The position numbers and the translations under genes were made by a program. Positions 1-11,772 of a stretch of DNA of 64,000 bases are shown here, one piece after another. This stretch comes from Riptortus pedestris (taxonomy: Eukaryota; Arthropoda; Insecta; Hemiptera; Alydidae): NCBI GenBank assembly GCA_019009955.1, contig CM032233.1, forward strand, positions 88,597,501-88,661,500, given 5' to 3'. The notes below the pieces were generated by a model. The model searched no databases. It saw nothing but the letters and a program-made list of their open reading frames with translations, and had not been told where the DNA came from. Each line of letters begins with the position of its first letter. The stretch's first letter is position 1.

Positions 1-118
1 ATTATCCATTCAGTATGTTTCCATTATAGGAAATTAGCTATTGAGGTTGCATTCATCACGGGATTCTCGAATAATTTACTCAAATGTCCATTCATCCTAT
101 TTTCTCGTAATCCGACTG
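1..118 (+). repeat. TAGCAG element, 5' fragment
   Basis: The stretch resembles the 5' part of the TAGCAG family: an altered GGAAATTAGCTATTGAGG, a degraded CATGACG-type segment and the CATC-ATCC block. It breaks off at about 118, before the usual TA microsatellite. The true 5' terminus is not clean here. Confidence 0.6.
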
Positions 119-169
119 TCCATCTAGAGGAGAGGAGGAGTCTTTCTTTTCTTTGGTAATGTTCTCAGT

Positions 170-385
170 GGTTTAAGCATGTTGTCAGAAGTAGCGTTTT
201 GTTTTAACACAGCTACACGACGAGATAAACAAACTTCACCAAAACTGAGATAACAAAAAAAAGGATTAATTAAATACAGTAAATTTCAAGGGACTACCCA
301 GTAAAACTAACGACAGGCACCCTTAAGCTTGCCACGTGTACTCGATGATCAGCAACCATTGCCGGCATCTACCGACAATATTATT
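170..385. repeat. Dispersed repeat R3, copy 1
   Basis: This segment shares blocks such as ACGAGATAAACAAACTTC and CATCTACCGACA with 8395-8680 and 33117-33250. No open reading frame or terminal repeat is visible. I do not recognise the family. It could be an old transposon fragment. Confidence 0.55.
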
Positions 386-574
386 AAGTGTATCTGTTTC
401 GTACATTTTTTAGAAAATGTTGAGATGTACAAAAGAAATGGTAGATATCAGTATTTTGTAAAAACGCTCCTGGAACAATTTTTTTATTTCGTATAGTTTG
501 CTCATTTTTTTAAAAAAAAGGGAGATATGTTGGCTCTGGTGGAGCTGCTGACCACACTGAATGACAACCTAGGA

Positions 575-1430
575 GATTACGAAAATGAGGTCTGTTCAAA
601 ATTATATATACTATAGTTGTATGTTACCACTTTATTAGTCGCAAATTTGTTCTTATCGTAACTAAACTCTGTTTATAAGCGTTCTATGTAAAACTAAATA
701 TCACTAACGGCTGAAAACGGGCAGATGGAAGTCGAAATATTTCCGTTATTATCCGTTAGGTCGAAAAATTGAATAGAGCTAATATTATTGCAAGATTAAT
801 GTCCTATAAATGGTGTTATATGCATATTCCCGATAACTTTAATATGAACTGAGATATCTGCACTTTTTTAGCTTTTACCCTTTTTTAGTAATCCTTCACT
901 CCTTCTCATCCCTAATAAGATGTTCTATAACAATAAGCTGTCGGATCGAAAAATTCTATAGAATCAATCTTAATTGCAGCTATAATATTCTTTAAATGGT
1001 TTTATAAACATGTTCTCGCTAAATTGAATATTAACCGAGATATTTCCATATTTTAGTTCTCAGCCATTAGTAAACCCCCACTCCTACTCATGCCATATTT
1101 ACTATAAGCTGTTATATCATGAACCACTTCATTCCAAGGTTTGTTCTTTATCATTCTCAATATTTAGCAGTTTCAGTCAACACCTCCACTAAACGCCCAC
1201 TCCAACTCATACAAAACAATAAACAGTTACATTATGAAACACCTAACTCTAAGGTTAAATACCAAATATTGTTTTCAAGAGACCTTTATTACAAGAGATA
1301 AAGACAAATTCATTGTGTCATGAGGTCATCAATTAGATACGTTCTTGTTTCGAAAATGCGTTTTTGATCTATACCAAACTCGACCTTTAACCGTTTCAGT
1401 CCAATGAGAACAACATCAGGTGTTTAGGCT
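575..1430 (+). repeat. Diverged TAGCAG-family internal modules
   Basis: From GACGAAAATGAGGT-like sequence onward, the order of internal blocks follows the family: TCGAAAAATTG, ATTAACCGAGATATTT, AGTAAACCCCCACTCCTACT, TTATATCATGAACCAC. Parts appear twice in diverged form. Both termini are missing or unrecognisable. No coding capacity is visible. Confidence 0.55.
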
Positions 1431-2437
1431 TCAAATAAAGTGCTTCATAATATAATAGGTTATTATTAATATGAGATGAGTAGGAGTAGGGGGTTTACTA
1501 AAGACCAAAAACTAAAATAAGTCCGACACGCAGGGGCTGCGTAATCTAAGCAGATTTCCCACGTAAAGTTATACAATAGAGAAATCTCCATACGAGTGCC
1601 GATCAGTTACGGAAACGGCCGAACTAGCTCGTCCGTTACACTTAATAAAAAAGCAAATATCTCGGTTAATATTCAAGATACAACAATATTTATAGTAAAT
1701 TTAATTTGCAATAAGATTGGTTCTATACAATGTTTCGATCTGATGTATAGTAACGGAGATATTTCGAATTTTCGAAAATCCCTCCTCTAAACCCCCCCCT
1801 TCCACTGGTTCGATTTCAGCCGTTAACGAATTTGATCTTCCTTTTTACATAAAACGGTTAAATACCGAGTTTGGTGACGATTAAACAAAAATTACGACCG
1901 CTAGAGTGTTAACAGACAAATATATATATAATTTGAACGGACCTCATTTTCGTCATCTTCTGGGTAGGATCGATGGACATATGAAGAAATTTTTCGAAAA
2001 TTGCGTCATGAGTACGACCTCAATAGCTGATTTCCCTTAAGGGAAATCTGCTAAAATGCGAATATCTCAGTTAGAAATGAAGATGAGGTGAAAAAATGTA
2101 CTTAACAACATTTATAGAACATTACATTTTGAATAAGATTGGATCTATACAATACGATCCGACTTACAATAACGGAGATATTTCAAATTTTGAAAATTCC
2201 CCCTCCCACTGGTCCGATTTCAGCCATTAACGAACCTGATGTTTCTTTTTACATAAAGCGATATTTATATGGAGTTTGGTAATGATCAAACCAAAACCTT
2301 GCGACCGCTAGAGCGTTAACAGACAAATATATATATATATATATATATAATTTTGAACGGACCTCATTTTCTTCATCTCTTGGGTAAGATCGATGGACAT
2401 TTGAGGAAATTTTTCAAGCGTAAGCTAAGCACATTTC
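1430..2437 (-). repeat. TAGCAG element (host copy, interrupted)
   Basis: The outer copy reads on the minus strand: internal blocks at 1430-1517, then a complete nested copy (1518-2053), then the remaining internal half with (TA)n at about 2328-2350. The break lies in the recurrent A-rich site between GGCTGAAAACTAAAA and ATGCAAATATCTC. It ends near 2437 in a rearranged junction with another copy. Confidence 0.7.
1518..2053 (-). mobile_element. TAGCAG element, complete short form, nested
   Basis: A complete copy of about 535 bp on the minus strand. At the low end AAGTCCGACACGCAGG and the CAGGGGCTG hairpin are present (one base differs from the usual GTCCGTCACG). At the high end the palindrome TTTCCCTTAAGGGAAA and ATCTGCTA are intact. 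It sits inside another copy of its own family, with CTAAAA on the left and AAAATGC on the right. No open reading frame is convincing. The TA microsatellite is short in this copy. Confidence 0.8.
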
Positions 2438-2602
2438 CCACGTTCTGGTATAACAAGCTTGTGATCATCACCTCACATATTCTCTACTTATTATATGGAA
2501 ATACCCGATGATTGGAAAGATGAGATCACCAGTGTGTTATAGCAGCACTTGGGAAATCTGCTTAGTTTCCGCAGCATCTGCGTGACGGGCTTTCTACGGA
2601 GA
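2412..2602. repeat. Two TAGCAG 3' ends in inverted orientation
   Basis: A minus-strand 3' end (GCGTAAGCTAAGCACATTTC onward) faces a plus-strand 3' end that finishes at GTGACGGGCTTT. The two share GATCATC/GATGAGATC-type blocks, so the segment could fold into a long imperfect hairpin. It looks like a residue of two adjoining copies rather than a separate element. Confidence 0.6.
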
Positions 2603-2849
2603 GGGTGGAGACCGATCAGCTGTCACGACGTTCATTGACACAGCTTCCTTTGAGAGAGGAAGGAGGCTGGAACAGGTAATTATATTTCAGCTAGTGGTTA
2701 TTAGGATGGGCGACATGAGGCGGATGAGAGGAAGTGGGGGTGCCCGCAGGCTAGGGCCACCTTCCGGGGTTGCTGACCTCCACCCAAAATCATAGATCCT
2801 ACATCCCACCTAACACTCCAACCTTACATGTAGAAAGTCCTTCACTTTT
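2603..2849. other. Anonymous sequence, no gene seen
   Basis: Mixed composition with a somewhat GC-richer part near 2720-2790. I see no long open frame, RNA motif or repeat shared with the rest of the window. Confidence 0.4.
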
Positions 2850-3530
2850 AATTACCTCCCCACGGAAAGTGCCTTAATTGTAATCAAACAGTCTGCCAAC
2901 CGCTCAGAGCTGAACAGATAGAAATATTCGTCACCGGAAGGAAAAACAATTACTGAAATATATCTGAATATAACATATAAATACTGTAATTTTTAATTAA
3001 TTAAAATACTTTTTATCTCAAACCATTCAAATTTTAGTAATCCAAGAACTTAAGAAGGGGGGGGGGAGGTCAACAGAACAAATTTACATGTATCTCGTAT
3101 AATAAAGGTCTCTTGAAAACAATATTTGGTGTTTAAGCTTCGAATAAAGCAGTATATTACATAACAGAGTATTGTTTATGTAACATGAGGAGGAGTGGGT
3201 GTGTGCTGAAGGCTGAAAACTGAAAAAAACAATATCTTGGTTAATATTCAAGATAGAGAATTAATGTATATAACAATATTCATAGTACATTTCATTTGCA
3301 ACATGATTGCTTCTATACAATTTTTCGATCCGACGTACAGTAACAGAGATATTTCGAATTTTCGAAATTCCCTCCCCCTTGAAACCTCCCCTCCTACTTG
3401 TCCGATTTCAGCAGTTAAAGAACTTGATCTTTAGTTTTACATAATACGTTTAAATATCGAATTGGGTAACGATCAAACAAAAATTGCGACCACTAGAGCG
3501 GTAACTGACAATCATATATATATACTGTTT
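2850..3530 (-). repeat. TAGCAG element, long-form internal part
   Basis: The blocks follow the long form on the minus strand: the CCGGAAGGAAAAACAATTAC block, the AATATTTGGTGTTTAAGCTT block, ATCTTGGTTAATATTCAAG, and CGACCACTAGAGCGGTAAC before a short TA run. The 3' hairpin end is absent. The 5' end is cut at the TA tract, where unrelated sequence (3531-3616) begins. Confidence 0.65.
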
Positions 3531-3616
3531 CTCCGAATTGTTCATACCATTGTCTAGCAACTCGTACTACGAAAATGTAGAACACAAAAAGCTTTCTGTT
3601 GTCCAGAATCTATTGG

Positions 3617-4359
<743 letters not shown>

Positions 4360-5465
4360 ACTAGAACTGTAGTTGGTGTTCACTCAAGTACTCTGTAGTG
4401 TAGTGAGTGGGGTTTCCTCATTTCAAAAGCAAGTTGCTCACGCTCATATATCAAGTAACAGAATATTTACGATTTTTTGAAGCCGTTTCTTTTTTTTAGG
4501 ATACACCCTGTATTACTATTTACATTAATTGTACTAGGATTACCATTAAAATGTTTTCCTCTTGGTACTTATTATATGAGATCGGGTTTGCTTTTATATT
4601 TTACACTATCGGATTTTCTTTTCTACATATTGTAGTATTAAATCATTGCCCTGTCTTTCTAAAATGCTTGGGTTGGGGAATATCTAAAGGCATTTGATAT
4701 ATAGAATTCAATTTATTAGAGTGTGTAGTCCTGATTTAGAATTGAGTATTTATGTATACGTATTTACTTCAACAATTTACTACGAACTCATTGTAGTTAT
4801 AAGTATATATAAACGTCCTTTTAGAATCATAGGTTCTTAAATTATTTTACAAGGTCTATTGAAAAGAGTTATGTCTTGCGGGAGGATAAAAGAACAATAT
4901 TCTCTTTCCTTTTTTAAAGCGTCTGTGAGTGAAAATGGGAGCTAACATAATTACAAGTGATTCTTCTCCCAAAGAGGAGGGGATGAAACATAAAATGTAA
5001 TCATTAGCGAAGAAATAATTTAATAGAGCTTAACCGCTATGTGAGTTGTAAGTCGAGAATGAGTGAGCTAACGAGTTATAAATGAACGATTAATAAATTA
5101 GTGACTCCGGCCAAACTTCTTTAGGGCTGCTGATGGAAGAGGAACCGAAAGTATCAGTTAATTGAGAGCCATTAAGCCCAGACGGTAAAAAAGAAAACTA
5201 TAATTACGCGGCTAATGGTTTATTGCAACGTCTGTTTTCTTCAGATGCCGCTTCCAGGGAACAAATCTAGTTTCAAACTCTGTGAAAATAGAGAACTTTG
5301 AAATTTTATATAAACGAATATACAAAGTTAAAATGCTTTCTAGTGCAGAAGAGAAGTCACTACATTTATGGAAAAAAGCAATAATAACTAGTTAATTATT
5401 CCTAAGAACTCAGTGCGATAGTGTTCATTAAAATAACTCAGCACAGCTCATAAAGAATAGAAATT
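4360..5465. other. AT-rich unique stretch, nothing recognised
   Basis: About 1.1 kb without TAGCAG blocks, long open frames or terminal repeats. Stop codons are frequent in all frames. It may be ordinary intergenic DNA between repeat clusters. Confidence 0.5.
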
Positions 5466-5569
5466 AGGTCCGCCGCGCAGGGGCTGCATTAACTAAGCCG
5501 ATTTCCCACGTGCACGAAGCAGATTTCAACCGTTAACGAACTTGATCTTTTACATAAAACATTTAAATA

Positions 5570-6226
5570 ATAATAATAAAGTATGTTTATTGTGAAATTT
5601 GAAATAATTTTCAAGTTAAATATACAATTAAGTTATCATAATAATATCTTTCCTTATACTATATATAACATACATAAACATGGATTCATAAGTCCGTATG
5701 TTGAGTTCAGCCATTATTTACTAAATTATTAATCAGCATGACTGACTATTGCTATATAGTCATGCTGACTAATAATTGCTATATGTTATGTTATGTTAAA
5801 CATAACATTAACATAATATTACAATATTCTAAATAAAACAAATAATCTTTTATAAGAATTCTATTTTATAAATCAACAAAAAATAAACTGATTATTAATA
5901 TTTATTTACAAATAAAAGAAAAAAAAATAAATAGAAAAACTTATCCATTATACTCAACTACTAGTAACTTCCTATATCTCTGTGCAACACATAGATATTT
6001 ATAAAGGGCCTGCCAATCTTTGCCATTCAAAAACAAAATAAATTCATTTTGGCTAAATTTTGATGAGCAAAGGAACTCTTCTAAATTCACTAAGCACTGG
6101 GCATGCTGCTATAAAATGATATGCATTTTCTAATTCATTCATATTACATAAGGAGCATATCCATAGGCCTTCAGTTCTACATACTGAATAATTCAGTTTT
6201 AACATTTCCCCCCTTGCTTTCATTAT
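5570..6226 (-). mobile_element. 5'-truncated non-LTR retrotransposon 3' end
   Basis: A 657-bp insert in minus orientation flanked by a 13-bp target duplication with one mismatch: AAACATTTAAATA at 5557-5569 and AAACGTTTAAATA at 6227-6239. Its high-coordinate part encodes the C-terminal zinc-finger tail of a LINE reverse transcriptase, followed by an AT-rich 3' UTR. The 3' end abuts the low-side duplication with a short TTA-repeat tail, as in LINEs with microsatellite tails. A 10-bp stem (CAGCATGACT/AGTCATGCTG, 5734-5767) lies in the UTR. The exact clade cannot be told from this tail. Confidence 0.75.
6053..6226 (-). pseudogene. LINE reverse transcriptase C-terminal remnant
   Basis: An open frame of about 57 codons on the minus strand ends at a stop at 6055-6053. 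It shows a cysteine/histidine arrangement typical of the region after the RT domain in many LINEs: W-I-C-S-L-C-N, then E-L-E-N-A-Y-H-F-I and C-P-V-L. That gives C-x2-C, H and a final C. A typical ORF2 is 800-1000 codons, so this is only the last few percent left by 5' truncation. It begins directly at the target-site duplication, so it has no start codon or promoter. Confidence 0.75.
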
Positions 6227-6311
6227 AAACGTTTAAATATCCAGTTTGGTAACAATCAAACAAAAATACGACTGCTAGAGTGTTAATAGACAAATATATA
6301 CATCTCTCTCT

Positions 6312-6362
<51 letters not shown>

Positions 6363-6367
6363 AATAA

Positions 6368-6427
<60 letters not shown>

Positions 6428-6538
6428 GAACGGACCTTATTTTCGTCATCTCCTAGATTTGGATCGATGGCCATTTGGGGATATTTTCCGAAAATCGTGT
6501 CATGAGTACGACCTCAATAGCAGATTTCCTTAAGGGAA

Positions 6539-6840
6539 TATAAGGGGGGGGGGTAAATTCTCTCCAGTTAATTCCTTGTTGATGAAATAAATTTTGTACA
6601 CACTGATTTACTAGATTATGGAAAAAAAGAAGTTGTCTTCCTGGATCAATTTAATTCAGGGAGACTACATCTTTCTTTTCTCCAATCGCTGGATCCTGCA
6701 GCATCGGCCACTCGATATTATTTTGATTTACTAGATTTACACAAAGCGAACATGAATTTGTTTGTAATATATATCTCTTTTTCCTGGATTAGTCTCAATT
6801 TGAGACTATCGCTTACAGTTCACTTCCCTACAATATCTAG
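6539..6840. other. Anonymous stretch, no gene seen
   Basis: It contains a G run at 6544-6552 and AT-rich sequence. No family member or open frame could be assigned. Confidence 0.4.
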
Positions 6841-7535
6841 AAAGTCCGTCACGTAGGGGCTGCGTAAACTAAGCAGATTTTCCACTTGTGATCTCATCTC
6901 ACCACATATTACCTTATTCTACGTATAACAATTGATGAGTAGACGGCAAAGGGGAGGGGGTTGGGTGTTACTGAAGGCTGAAAACAAGAAAGCACGAATA
7001 ACTCGCTTAATACTTGAGTTACGAAATAATGCTTAGAACATTAATTGTAGATCATCAATAATTTACCAAGATTGGTTCTATAACATTTTACGGTCATAAC
7101 AATGAAAATATTTTGAATTTCGAAATCCCCCCCCCCCCACAATACCCCCACTATTCCATGTGTTGGATTTTCCCCAATAACAAATAGGATCTTCAATATT
7201 GGCTGAAACGGTTAAATGTCGAGTATGGTATAGATATTAATAATAGTAAACATTTTTGAAACAAGAACGTAAAATCTTGTTTGATGGCAATGAATTTTTG
7301 ACATCGCACATCGAATTTGCATTTATCCCGCATAATAAAGGTCTCATGAAAACAATCTTTGGTATTTAATCATAGAATGATATAGAGGTTCACAGCTTAT
7401 GTCATGAGTAGGAGTAGGGGGATTTAGTGAAGGCTGAAAACAAAAAAATCCGAATATCTCAATGAATATTGATATTAGAGAAAATACGTACATAACAAAA
7501 CTTATAGATAATTAAATTTATAAGAGACGACTAGT
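6841..7535 (-). repeat. TAGCAG element, second-module variant
   Basis: A clean 3' end (AAAGTCCGTCACGTAGGGGC) is followed by the variant interior seen in other long copies: TTGTGATCTCATCTCACC, GTTACTGAAGGCTGAAAAC, then a second diverged module near 7380-7535. The 5' terminus is lost. Confidence 0.7.
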
Positions 7536-7728
7536 GGCACAGATACTCCAATTGAAAATCACTAGATTAGGATTGGAGGTCTGCAGAAACCGATCACTAA
7601 AAAATGCACATATCTCTGTTAAAGTTCGAGACCCAGAACAACATTTATAAGCACATTACATCAGAACAACATTTATAAGCACATACGATTCTTGAATACA
7701 TTTTTTCTATCTATATTAACTGAGGTTT

Positions 7729-8215
7729 AAGTACCGGACTGGGCAGGTCGGGACGTCGGCAAATGCCGAGGGCCCTTGGCCCTCAAATGAGAAAAAAATA
7801 TTAAATTAATACCCTAAATAATATTTACTTATATTTGTACTGACACGTATTTCTATTAGCAAATGTTATGATTGTATTTGACACTTTATGCTATTCTTAG
7901 TGTTTGATTTTTTAAATTGGTAATGTTTTGTAAGGAACTAATGTCCTGAGTTATTAAAATAAGTAAATATAGATATATTAATTTTGGTAATAGCCTACAA
8001 TTGTGCAATAGATATTTGGATGAATTATATATGCGCATTTTATAACTTCATAGACATCAGCTACTTATTTTATTAATTTCAAATTAAATTCTTATTATAA
8101 ATATGCTAGTAAGGATATTACCATATGTATGTATGTGTATATATATTACATTCCGCTTGGGGGGGGGGGTCGGCTAATTTTGCGTACGGCCCGTAGAGCT
8201 GCCAGTCCGGCGCTG
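7729..8215. mobile_element. hAT-like MITE (non-autonomous)
   Basis: A 487-bp element. The two ends are imperfect inverted repeats: AAGTACCGGACTGG at the left, and CAGCGCCGGACTGG when the right end is read inward. They are bounded by 8-bp direct repeats with two mismatches, TGAGGTTT (7721-7728) and TGAGGAAT (8216-8223). An 8-bp duplication and CAG-type termini are features of hAT transposons. No transposase is encoded. The interior is AT-rich with a G run near 8159-8169. Confidence 0.55.
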
Positions 8216-8308
8216 TGAGGAATTATGAATTTTCGGTTTGAATCCCCTATAAACTCCCCCCCCCCCCCATCACTCCCCATGATTTATTACATGTATATTG
8301 CATGCAAA

Positions 8309-8347
<39 letters not shown>

Positions 8348-8394
8348 GAGAAATAATAATAAGTAGAAATCCCAACATGATGTGAGAATGAAGA

Positions 8395-8680
8395 CCTTAA
8401 TACCTAATGGACCGAAGAGTACATCAATAGCTAATCCCTTACAGTCATGTAAACAACTACGTGACGAGATAAACAAACTTCTCCAAAATGAAGATAACAA
8501 ATAAGAGCTGAAAAAATATTATTATATAAATGCAGGCAATTTCAGAGGGTTGCGAAGTACAACTAACGACAGGCTTGAGGATGGTGCTATTTCATCGAAA
8601 GCACACAATGCCACATGTAATCGACGATCAGCCAGTAATGACGGCTATACACTGGCGGAACCAACCCACTACGTGATATC
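8395..8680. repeat. Dispersed repeat R3, copy 2
   Basis: It shares several blocks with 170-385, including ACGAGATAAACAAACTTC, AACTAACGACAGGC and ATCGACGATCAGCCAG, in the same order. It is the longest of the three copies. Unclassified. Confidence 0.55.
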
Positions 8681-9895
8681 CCAGTATATATTAGTTAAGT
8701 TGTTATGTTTAGAGTTGAAATTAACCAATAAATTAACGAAAACGTTTATATTTATAAAAAAAAAAACATAAACATATGCTAACGTACATCATAACCTTTA
8801 GTAGTGTAATAACCTCGCCCAGGCTGATATCGTTTTTAACTATAAAACGTAACTCACTTTAGGTCCTAGCTGTGGTTAAGCGTCCTTGTACTTGTTGCAC
8901 TCACGTTTACTACCGTTCAATAGTTGAAGCGGGTACATAACTGTCTTTTTAAAATGTTTTAAGTAATGGGCTCTTGTGAGATGTACATTCATCGACTGGT
9001 AACCAAGCACTGTAGATTATATTTATTGAACATAAGTTTGCATTGTTCATAAGTGTAATTAAACATATGTTCAATAACCGCTACATATTATATTTATATT
9101 TTGAATGGACCTTATTTTCGTGTGAACGGACCTCAATATCTGATTTCTAAAATGTGGTCTATTTTTTAGAAATATTTTGCTCAACTTAATAGTTTTGGTC
9201 TCGGGACAAATTCATCGAAGTCGGGCGATTAGCAGTTTATAAGATCCCAGTATCTTTCCATTACTCATTTAACAAGAACAGTCCAGTTGTCACATAAACC
9301 TAAATTTCGCATAGGCACAGTTACATTCACCATTCTTGAATCTAATGTTGTATTCACCTAAAGTGCAGCGCTGTGGCGAGTTTTAATCTGATGGATCCAT
9401 CAAAGAAACTCCCTTCTAAATTTGCTATCTGTCCAACTGTGGGGATGTGAAATTCATTTATACCTACATCCTGTCGTGAGTGGAGCTGTTTGCTCAAGCC
9501 TCTACCTAGGATCCCTTCCTCTGGTGATAAGGGTTCGCCACTTCCTTTACATCTCCCCACACATCCTCCTAGAAGCCACCACCTGTGGCCAGGGCACCCT
9601 CTCCTCAAATTTCTTGTCCTTGACTTTCTATAATAAAGGTTTGTTTTTTTATACAGAACGCGGTACCCTAAGTCATTTATGACCGAAGAATAACGGCGTC
9701 ACATAAATACCACATTGCGTCCGTCTCAGTGAGAGTAGTTCCCAAGAAAGTCCACGGCATCAAATTTAGCTTCGCGGAAACTTATAGTGTTATGAACAGA
9801 TAACCAGTAATGAAGAACCGGAAAGCAACGATTAAGCAGCTGTTAGGCCCAATCTTGCTTATCTTAGGAATGAATACGGCCAGTTGTAGCTGATT
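8681..9895. other. Mostly unique sequence, no convincing gene
   Basis: Two short overlapping open frames on opposite strands near 9354-9682 have no recognisable domain and occur where GC content rises slightly. Small TAGCAG-like fragments (GAACGGACCTCA) lie at 9100-9165. I see no splice-consistent coding pattern. Confidence 0.4.
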
Positions 9896-9899
9896 TAAC

Positions 9900-10035
9900 T
9901 CATAATTCATTTTCCGAAAAATATTCATATGTCCTACGCGGAAGGTAACGAAAATGAGGTCCTTTCAAAACAATATATTTGTCTGGTTACGCTTTGCGGT
10001 CGCAATGTTTGTTTTTTCGTTGCCAAGCTACATAT
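9900..10035 (+). repeat. TAGCAG element, 5' fragment
   Basis: Diverged 5' blocks lead through GAAAATGAGGTCCTTTCAAA to ACGCTTTGCGGTCGCAATG. It is cut off at 10035, where an opposite-facing copy begins. Confidence 0.6.
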
Positions 10036-10040
10036 ATAAA

Positions 10041-10887
10041 AGTCCGTCACGCAGAGGCTGCGTAAACTAAGCAGATTTCCCGCGTGAAATTTTACAATAG
10101 ATAAATCTACATACCGGCAACATAACACTACCCTGAATATTAAGTGAATAAATACAAACGATAATAAGAAACCTCCAGACGGGAAGCATCTGAAATGTGA
10201 CAGTTCTGCCAAGTTCTTACCGAAAAAAAAACAATTACTGTAATATATCTGAATATAACCTAATAATTTGATTGAAAACTATTTACTATATCTAGTACTG
10301 TAATTTATAATGAATTAGAATAATTATTATCTCAATAAATCAAATTTAAGTGGTCCAAAACCTTGAGAAGGGGTGGGGTCACCAGAACATATTTGCATGT
10401 TTTCGTATAATAAATGTCTCTTGAAAACAACATTTGGTATTTAAGCTTCGAATGATGTGGTTTATTACATAACCGAGTATTGTTTATGTAAATAAGTAGA
10501 AGTGGGGGTTTGCTGAGGGCTGGAAACTGAAAAATGCAAATATCTCGGTTAATATTCAATATTGAGAATAAATCTATATAACAACAAGTATAGACAACTA
10601 AATTTGCAATAAGATAGATTATATTCAAATTATCCGACGTATAATAACGATGATACTTCGAATTTTCAAAATTCTCTCCCTCTAAACCCCCCCTCCCCTA
10701 GGTCCGATTTCAGCCGTTAACGAATTTGATCTTTCTTTTTACATAAAACGATACTACGATACGATAAATATCGAATTTGGTAACGATTAAACAATAATTG
10801 CAACCGATGGACATTTGAAGAATAATTTCCAAAATCGCGTCATGAGTACGACCTCAACAGCTGATTTCCCTTAAGGAAAAACTGCTA
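10041..10887 (-). mobile_element. TAGCAG element, complete long form
   Basis: About 847 bp on the minus strand from AGTCCGTCACGCAGAGGCTG to TTAAGGAAAAACTGCTA. This copy carries the full interior without a nested insertion, including the empty insertion site GAAACTGAAAAATGC near 10530. It is a useful reference for the long form. The TA microsatellite is missing: a deletion joins AATTGCAACC to the CGATGGACATTTG block. No gene is encoded. Confidence 0.8.
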
Positions 10888-11325
10888 AAACTACAGAAGA
10901 AGATAGCTAATGGCTGAAATAGGACGAGCGAGAAGGGGGGTTTGCAAGGGAAGAATTTGAGTTATTACCCTGTGTCCAAAAGTAGTACAGAACTAATCTC
11001 ACTGCAAATGCCTATAAATTTTGTTGTATACACTTTTTCTCTAATTTGGATTGTGGGAGGCTATCCGAAACGGAAGGAGAAGTCAAGACCTATTAACTCA
11101 ATCAAATATATTTACACAAAAAATAAAATATGAAAAAATTATGAACACAAATCGAATGCACTAACCAAAACGTGGTTCACAATTCGAAAGCTGAAAGGAG
11201 ACTGTTCTTAACCTCGCTAAGTTATAGGGACTTATCTATAGCGACAAGATACTCGCGAACACATGAAAATTAAAAGACTAATTGTCAAGGTTATTCATTC
11301 GCGAGTACCTCGCCGCTACAGGATA
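10888..11325 (+). repeat. TAGCAG-derived flank of the piggyBac insertion
   Basis: The left part (10888-11055) is a diverged plus-oriented TAGCAG interior (TAATGGCTGAAATAGGAC, AGAACTAATCTCACTGC). From about 11056 to 11238 I see unassigned AT-rich sequence. The piggyBac target TTAA at 11326 matches the family's ATATTAACCGAGATATTTG block, which resumes at 13059. Confidence 0.5.
11239..11318. repeat. Imperfect hairpin beside the piggyBac element
   Basis: Arms 11239-11259 and 11298-11318 are inverted copies, 18 of 21 matching, with a shared core ATACTCGCGAA/TTCGCGAGTAC type. The loop is 38 nt. It lies just outside the TTAA. It could be a small MITE or a remnant of one. Confidence 0.5.
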
Positions 11326-11344
11326 TTAACCCATTTCTTCCCAT

Positions 11345-11362
11345 GGTTGCATATATGCAACC
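11345..11362. promoter_or_regulatory. Left subterminal palindrome of piggyBac element
   Basis: GGTTGCATATATGCAACC is a perfect 18-bp palindrome 15 bp inside the left end. Its repetition elsewhere in the element suggests a transposase-binding site. The function is inferred. Confidence 0.6.
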
Positions 11363-11685
11363 TTGAAATTTTATTTTTTTTAAATTTTGTTAATGCTTAC
11401 ATTTTTATTTGATTGAATCTAAATTATTTCTGAGGGTCAAATGAATTAAGGGAATATATCAAACTTTGATGAAATGATGATTTTATATTTTTAATGTAAT
11501 TTTGAAATACAGCGAATTGAGCTACTTGAATGAACGAAATTTAAATTTTTATTATGGAACTTTGCTCTTGAAAAAAAAATGTTTTCATTTGATTGTTAGT
11601 TAAAACTAAGTTTCATTTAACAATAAAAAATATAAACAAGCAGTTTGATAAGTTTCCAAATAAACAGAAAGAGTAAGAAGTGTAT

Positions 11686-11701
11686 GTTGCATATATGCAA
11701 C
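11686..11701. promoter_or_regulatory. Internal copy of the subterminal palindrome
   Basis: GTTGCATATATGCAAC followed by CATGGGCATG is the reverse complement of the context at the left end. The motif pair therefore brackets 11341-11710 in opposite orientation. Confidence 0.55.
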
Positions 11702-11772
11702 CATGGGCATGAGGTGGGGCTCTCCTCTTGATGCCTGTTGATTCCTGTCCATTCCTGTTTGTTTATACGGTG

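Larger units (their letters stand above)
5466..6538 (-). mobile_element. TAGCAG element split by a LINE insertion
   Basis: The minus-strand 3' end (GTCCGCCGCGCAGGGGCTGC) starts at about 5466. The element is broken at 5569 by a LINE fragment and resumes at 6227 with GTTTAAATATCCAGTTTGG. It then contains a CT-rich microsatellite (6301-6362) next to the TA tract (6371-6421) and finishes in a damaged palindrome near 6538. The two halves join in register once the insert and one copy of its target duplication are removed. Confidence 0.75.

Noticed and set aside
5734..5767. Hairpin in the 5570 LINE 3' UTR as a separate element
   Set aside because: A 10-bp stem with a 14-nt loop is unremarkable in AT-rich sequence and lies inside the LINE insert. 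Recorded only as part of that UTR.
9354..9682. Pair of 84-86-codon frames on opposite strands as a gene
   Set aside because: They overlap antiparallel, lack motifs, and neither has supporting splice or promoter signals.
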